Assembly (NCBI GenBank): GCA_037892935.1
Contig: JAYXKI010000011.1
Coordinates: 1,178,001-1,242,000 of the forward strand
Reading direction: 5' to 3'
DNA: 64,000 bases
Source of the DNA: Phlebopus portentosus
Taxonomy: Eukaryota; Basidiomycota; Agaricomycetes; Boletales; Boletinellaceae
Made by a program: the position numbers and the translations under genes. Shown here one piece after another: positions 58,940-64,000 of this stretch (the first letter of the stretch is position 1; every line of letters starts with the position of its first letter). The notes under the pieces were generated by a model that saw nothing but the letters and a program-made list of their open reading frames with translations, ran no database searches and was not told where the DNA came from.

Positions 58940-60139
58940 TCAGAAAGTGAGGAAAATACGTCGAAGGTGCTTTATCTTTGCTGGCGAACGGCAGATCGGA
59001 CATTGTCGCTTCTTGTCCAGAGCTCGAGTAATGCATCTACTCATCGCATAATTAGTCGACAATGCATGGAAATATATATTTTTTAAAAATGCGCACGGTG
59101 AACAGAAAACATGGCCGCATTTGATACTGCTCAGTTCAAGTATCCGGTCTGCGTCCTGGTCAAGGCATAACGGGCATGTGTAACCGCTGCCCGCTCGCTT
59201 AGATGGTTTAGTACTCGCGGATCGACTGTCAGGAATTGGTTCGCTGGTGAGAGTGTCGGAGGAAGAGGATGCTAATAACGCTCGCGACGCGAATGTGGAC
59301 GTTTGTCGCCGAGAGACCGAGCCACGGGATGAACTCGATGATCTGCTCCGTTCGTTGCTGGGAATGATATCGGCTAGCAAAGACTCGGAATCATCGGTGT
59401 CCGTGTCTGTGTCCGCGCCCGTGTTCGTGTCCGTGTCCGTGTCCGTGTCCGTGTTGGTGTTGGAGTCTGAGTCTGAGTCGCGGACAGATTCGTTGTTGCT
59501 GCTCTCTTCCTCGCTCTCTTGCTCGTCTGAGATTGGATTGAAGTAGCTGCTATCATCACCTGCGCTCGAGCTGTCGTCGTCTTCCGTCGTCGAGATCCAG
59601 CGGTCATATGCCATTGCCGGAGTTGGTTCCCAGGCGAGTGAATGATTCACAAATTCCACAAACTCTGTATGAACGTGCGACCATGGCAACGATGGCAGAA
59701 TAATGTCAGACTCAGAGTCGGCAGCGGCAGCGGAGACATTGCTGGGAATGGCCTGAGAATCATCATCGCTCGAATCTGAGTCATGTTCTACGACGAAGAG
59801 ATGCACGGCAGCACCGCGTCTGTGCTGAAGCAAGGCTTGCTCGTCCTTGAAAGGCCGGTCGCACAATGAGCAGTACGTGTTCGCATGAAAAGCGCGTATA
59901 TGCTGGCACCTGCTGTCCTCATCGATGAATCCGCGCTTACATGGCTTACAACGCGAATGACGGGATGAATGGTACAGATGCATTGCTCTCGCTTCTGAAG
60001 ACACAAACTTGCGCTTGCACGGCACACACGTCCATCTATCCGACGACCCTGTCATTGCCATCGCCGTCGCTGTTGCTGTCGCTCTCGTCCTCGTCGTCTC
60101 CAACAAGTCAAGTGTGGACTGTAGTGTCCGATCGATCAT
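58940..60139 (-). CDS. C2H2 zinc-finger plus RING protein
   Basis: Two exons, 59097-60139 and 58940-59036, 379 residues. The N-terminal part has C2H2-like fingers: WTCVPCKRKFVSSEARAMH, RCKPCKRGFIDEDSRCQH and YCSLCDRPFKDEQALLQH. The middle is acidic and of low complexity, rich in Ser, Asp, Glu, with a DT-dipeptide repeat (about 59397-59465). The C-terminus is a RING finger: YTCPLCLDQ, then IKCGHVFCSPC, and after the 60-bp intron ITRALDKKRQCPICRSPAKI, giving the C3HC4 order. The intron splits the RING at FCSP/C. RING domains usually act as E3 ubiquitin ligases; the fingers may bind the substrate or nucleic acid. Only 130 bases separate its stop from the HIR1 start on the same strand. Specific role unknown. 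Confidence 0.82.
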   Translation of the reverse strand: MIDRTLQSTLDLLETTRTRATATATAMAMTGSSDRWTCVPCKRKFVSSEARAMHLYHSSRHSRCKPCKRGFIDEDSRCQHIRAFHANTYCSLCDRPFKDEQALLQHRRGAAVHLFVVEHDSDSSDDDSQAIPSNVSAAAADSESDIILPSLPWSHVHTEFVEFVNHSLAWEPTPAMAYDRWISTTEDDDSSSAGDDSSYFNPISDEQESEEESSNNESVRDSDSDSNTNTDTDTDTDTNTGADTDTDTDDSESLLADIIPSNERSRSSSSSRGSVSRRQTSTFASRALLASSSSDTLTSEPIPDSRSASTKPSKRAGSGYTCPLCLDQDADRILELSSIKCGHVFCSPCAFLKNIYFHALSTNYAMSRCITRALDKKRQCPICRSPAKIKHLRRIFLTF

Positions 60140-60467
60140 ATCACGAGTGGCTGAGAATACAAGCGTGGGAACTACATCCCTTTCTTTATTGCTGATGTAA
60201 TGGGTACATTATGTACTCAGCTTACCCTTTCTTAGCAGTCTGCGGCCGCTCTTGCATCCATGCTGGTATCCAATTTGCTGCATTCTCGAATCCCGATGCA
60301 ATCAAGTCTAGTAACGGCCAGCGCTCCTCCTCGATGCAGAATATAATAATAATAATAATAATAATAATAACTATCTCGCGGGATTAAAAGACAGCCGAAT
60401 TCCTGGTGATCTATGTTCTCCTCTTCATCCCCTCGGGCGCCCCTTTTACTCCCCTCCCATCTCTCCC
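60140..60467. other. divergent intergenic region
   Basis: Short region between the divergently transcribed RING gene and copy J; holds both promoters and a TAA microsatellite. Confidence 0.5.
60343..60370. repeat. TAA microsatellite
   Basis: Nine units of TAA (60343-60370 with the last A) in the shared promoter region of the RING gene and copy J; likely polymorphic in length. Confidence 0.85.
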
Positions 60468-62098
60468 ATGAGCGTGTCTTCCTCAGATCTCGTATATGTC
60501 ACAGCTCAGCGCTACTCTGGCGTCGCCGCAATCTCTCTCGTCATATATGATATTCGTGAGCCCCAGCCGACCTTTGCCGTCCCGCTCATCTGAGGTCGGA
60601 GGTACTCACACTGTCTATTTCAAGTAATCACAACGGACAAAGAGGTCAGCTTCTTCATTTCATACTCTTCCCGGCCATTAACGCCTTCTATTCGCAGATC
60701 CAGCACTTCTGGGTAATGCCCCATTTCATTTCATTATTAAATTGGTTTCGTTTTCCCACTTATAATTATCTTTATCTTCTTTCCCTATCAGGGCCGTTCA
60801 TTTTCTCTCGTGCAACTGATTTATTTTCTCGTGCGTACCTTCTTTATTATGCAGTCGTCTGGAAGCCATCCGTCTTCCATACTAGAATCGATACTATGGC
60901 CTCATCGTCGTCGCTATCTATCTCTATGGTGCGTCTCCCGCGTCTCGTGGTGCAGTCTAGTCGTCTTCACAGTGTCACACGTTCATGTCGACTGATAGGG
61001 GACTTGCTTCAAGTTTTTCCCGATAATCTGTAAGCGTACTTCAAGTCCATCGCGTCCACTTCTGACATAGCTGTATTTCATTTCATAAGCTGTATGTTCT
61101 TTCTTATGGAACCACGCGCGACGGGAATCGTTCATTCGAGTCCACAGGCAAGAGAATCGTTGAGTTCGGCGCATGGTCGGGTGAGGTCCAAGTCAGATCT
61201 TTTCTTCCGTCACCCGCTGAATTATTCCTCAGGATGGACAATGATATTACTCTCCGATGGTCTGCACACATGTCTTCTCACCCTCTCATGGAATTAGCTA
61301 AATCACTCATGAAGCCATCATGGCCATTCGCGTGCATGCGCTCTTCGAGCGAAGTCAGTTCCTGTCCCTTTAGTTTCTCATCCGGTCGTGATAATCACCT
61401 TCCTTCCATACTCGCTTTCAGCAAGAATCGCGACAATATTGCTCGGCTCCCTATATCTGGTGCAAGGATTGATAATGATGGGCTTTGTAATTGGTTACGA
61501 TCAAAAATACAGCGGTATGCACAATGCGTGCTTCACGAGCACCCATGCCTGATGACTACTCGCCAGACTTTGCCTCGCATGAGATCCAAGCATGTGGAGT
61601 CGTCGCTCCGAGCTGGATCAGCATCTTCTGGTACTAATTGATGCTGTCCTTGACGATTACGAAGTCCGCTTAACGCGGAAAACTTTAGGATTCCGACACT
61701 GATCTTTGAGTTAATTCTTCTATGCATGACCATTTACAAAGCCATGCCATACAGATGCCCAAGTTCAGGCGGGTCAAGCACATTTAGACGATATAGTTTG
61801 TACCGGATTTTAGTAAGGGATCAAATCATCTATTTTGCGAGGTGAGCATCTCATCTCTGTGTGATGTACTGGCAAGAAAGTGACCGTTCATCCCAGCATC
61901 CTTCTGTCCGGATGTATAAACATGGCACTCTGGGAGCAGCTCTCTGGAGGGACACCCAATAACGAAGTAATCACACTTTCGACCGCGATTCCATGCGTAC
62001 TGGGTGCACGAATCTTGATGAACCTACGTGAGGCAGCGGCGTGGCAGGATGAACTGATGGACGACTCAAATGCGAGTATGAGCTTGAATTTCGCGTGA
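60468..62098 (+). CDS. DUF6533-domain membrane protein, copy J
   Basis: Start ATG 60468 (MSVSSSDLVYVTAQRYSGVA). Exon 1 ends AAISLVIYDI, then LITTDKE and IQHFW complete the DUF6533 domain. Next exons: RSFSLVQLIYFL, NRYYGLIVVAIYLY, later NRIATILLGSLYLVQGLIMM with GFVIGYDQKYS, CGVVAPSWISIFW, IPTLIFELILLCMTIYKAMP, LYRILVRDQIIYFA and the final exon ILLSGCINMALWEQLSGG to CVLGARILMNLREAAAW, ending TGA at 62096-62098. The checked splices keep the frame; exons between about 60950 and 61380 were not resolved. It is 31 kb from copy I, which it resembles more than the A-H group, for example in the conserved RDQIIYF block. Polytopic membrane protein of unknown function. Confidence 0.62.
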
Positions 62099-62256
62099 AA
62101 CCAAGATTTAGAAATGTATTACGTAATTGATGATGCCATGCCCCACTAAGTATTAAGTTTTACATGTAATGAACGACTGCCTCAACAAAGGGACCAGTCG
62201 TAATAAAATAATATTAATTCTTTCTTTCTACTTGACCACATCATTCTCTACCTACG

Positions 62257-63412
62257 ATGTCGTCCACAGTAATCCGCGAGGTCTCAAAGGACGTCTGGAC
62301 GTTCTCCTGGTGAGCATTCAAGTTGCCACTCCGCTGAAGACGCAGGTGAACTCGTTATATTGCAGCCCCTTCTCACGCTTTGGTATATTCCCGGTCGGAG
62401 GAAGGTCAACAGCGATCAAACTCTCAAACGGGGACCTCTGGGTACTTGCAAGTACTCCGCTTAACTCGATGACCAAAGCAAAGTTGGACGAACTTGGAGG
62501 TCGAGTCAAATATGTCGTCGGCGCAGATGCAGAGCACAACCTCTTCCTCCGTCAGTATTATTCGTCTCCTTCCAGTAAATAAGCTATACAGTATGGAACA
62601 TGCATGGCGTTCTATATTGTAGCCGAATTCAAGAAGACGTATCCAGACGCAAAGTTACTAGGTGTTCCCGATCATCTCTCCAAGCCTGATCTGAAGGAAC
62701 TCAAATTTGATGGTGGTGAGCCTAAATCCCAAGCTAATGTGAGCTGTATGTCCTCCGACAATTTCGTCATGCAAGTCTACGGTAGAGATCCCGAAGGAAC
62801 GAAGTACGGTTTTGAGGACGAAATCAAGTCTTGGTTCGGTCTCTTCTTTTCGCGCGTACCATCCAATTGCCGATTCTTTGTTTGAAGCTACTTTTCTGGC
62901 TTTCAGAATCAAGATGTCGCTTTCAACCATGTTGCGTCTCGAACGCTCATCGAGGCCGATTTGCTCTTCAATTTACCGGCGTCCGAGCAGGTAGGTTCTC
63001 GCCGCCAGTACTTATCAGTTTTCAGATTCCAGCTCATGATGATGCTATCAAGTACTCCAAATCGAGCTCATCAGGAAAGGTCCCTCTCGTCGGCGCTATG
63101 TTGACCCCTATTCCTGGATGCACAAGAAATTTGTCTGGGGGGCTGGTAAAGACAAGGAGTAAGAAAGCCAATACGTTCGGAGTAGATACGCCTTGACTCT
63201 TCTTCCCTTTCTTAGAGCTATGAAGCGTGATGCTCGGACTGTCAGCGGATGGGATTTTGACAGGGTCATACCTTGCCATGGGGTAGGCTTTTTCTCGTTT
63301 GTCTATTAGCGTTGATCTGGAACAACTCATCGCTTTTCCGGGAATCTAGGACGTGATTGAAACGAATGGGAAGAAGGCCTGGGAAGAAGCGTACAAGTGG
63401 TATTTGCAGTGA
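62257..63412 (+). pseudogene. DUF4336 protein (metallo-hydrolase-like), frame broken
   Basis: Start ATG 62257 (MSSTVIREVSKDVWTFS). Spliced exons read CPFSRFGIFPVGGRSTAIKL, GDLWVLASTPLNSMTKAKLD, KYVVGADAEHNLFLPEF, YPDAKLLGVPDHLSKPDLK, GRDPEGTKYGFEDEIK, a segment YFSGFQNQDVAFNHVASRTL, then SKSSSSGKVPLVGAM, DPYSWMHKKFVWGAGKDKE, WDFDRVIPCHGDVIET and EEAYKWYLQ, ending TGA at 63410-63412. This is the whole DUF4336 family, which is related to metallo-beta-lactamase-fold proteins; the AEH and PCHGD motifs are the likely metal-binding remnants. One base seems to be missing between VGAM and DPYSWM (about 63103-63106), since both sides are conserved but in different frames with no room for an intron. 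Either a recent inactivation or a sequence error. Function of the family is not established. Confidence 0.72.
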
Positions 63413-64000
63413 ATTTCTATCGGACCCTCGTTGTTTCGTGCATGTATTAGTATGACTCAAAGTGCTTCTATTACCGTAGTAGGTTACTGTAATGGTACGT
63501 TTTTCATAATATTCCTCTCTGCGGTGAATGTTAGCGACGACCTCGGATAGTAATTTTATAATCCAGCCTCACCTGTTCCACGGACACAGCCCTGCCACGA
63601 TGAATCAGCTAGCCGATCGACAAATATCGATAGCATGCCCTAAAGCTTTCCTTTCTTCGGAACCTCATTAATCTGGTGAGTCCCCGCGTCATTCTACGAA
63701 ATGGATACGTGGAGAATGTTCGGTTTTATTACTGTCAGGCGGAGACTGAGCGACTCTTCTCAGGTTTGAATCGCCTCGAAAAGAAGGGCAAAAATAAAGC
63801 CTATGGATACGTCACTGTGAGCAAATTCATTCAGGCTGAAATACATATCCGAGAGCGGGATTATGCACCCGCTTTCTTCTAGCGAACAAAGCCCGAAACA
63901 TCGTTATGGGGCATTTCAAATACTACTAATTCTGGTGAGTATTACCTCCATGATGTCCTGTTGATGTCCTTACCCCACAACTTTTGTTGGTTTGACAGAA
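63413..64000. other. no gene recognised at window end
   Basis: A frame at 63676-63882 (LNRLEKKGKNKAYGYVTVS) is open but has no recognised family; it may be part of a gene continuing past the window edge. Confidence 0.3.

Overview
The window is nuclear DNA from a filamentous basidiomycete, almost certainly a mushroom-forming Agaricomycete. The evidence is genes split by many 45-70 bp GT-AG introns, several DUF6533-type membrane proteins (a family concentrated in Basidiomycota), a secreted class II manganese peroxidase typical of white-rot or litter fungi, and a basidiomycete-style PKS. I cannot name the species. No prokaryotic, viral, rRNA or tRNA signal was found.

Layout. (1) 1-11.7 kb: a plus-strand array of DUF6533-type multi-pass membrane genes in all states of decay (A with a stop, B frameshifted, C and D apparently usable, E 5'-truncated), with a 468 bp MITE between C and D. 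(2) 11.7-14.6 kb: gene-poor. (3) 14.6-19.7 kb: HMG-CoA reductase. (4) 19.9-26.2 kb: a tandem segmental duplication of a unit carrying a minus-strand DUF6533 gene and a plus-strand zinc alcohol/polyol dehydrogenase; the first dehydrogenase is broken, the second is complete. (5) 27.4-29.1 kb: another, more divergent DUF6533 gene. (6) 30.3-30.9 kb: ribosomal protein eL42. (7) 32.6-37 kb: manganese peroxidase and a GH16 beta-glucanase, both secreted and in visibly GC-richer DNA; the GH16 frame is broken by one base in a G-run. (8) 38.2-40.1 kb: membrane-anchored M19 dipeptidase. (9) 41-49.5 kb: a 16-exon PKS with an adenylating loading part, ACP, KS, AT, DH, a degenerate KR and two C-terminal ACPs. 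(10) 51-54.3 kb: a truncated pectate lyase (PL3) remnant and a Zn2Cys6 transcription factor. (11) 55.4-60.1 kb: the histone chaperone subunit HIR1 and a C2H2/RING protein. (12) 60.5-63.4 kb: one more DUF6533 gene and a DUF4336 gene with a broken frame.

How the genes relate. HMGR, eL42, HIR1 and the dipeptidase are housekeeping-type genes that anchor the region. Between them lie accessory genes: environment-facing secreted enzymes (peroxidase, glucanase, pectate lyase relic), a specialised-metabolite synthase with a transcription factor 2.5 kb away, and a locally expanding membrane-protein family. The two most informative signals are the DUF6533 expansion, which includes a datable tandem duplication and a shared 28-nt micro-exon, and the PKS domain order with its apparently dead KR. 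Exon borders given here were worked out by hand from splice signals and reading frame; they are strong for HMGR, eL42, the peroxidase, GH16, dipeptidase, dehydrogenase and PKS, and only partial for the DUF6533 genes, HIR1, the transcription factor and the DUF4336 gene.
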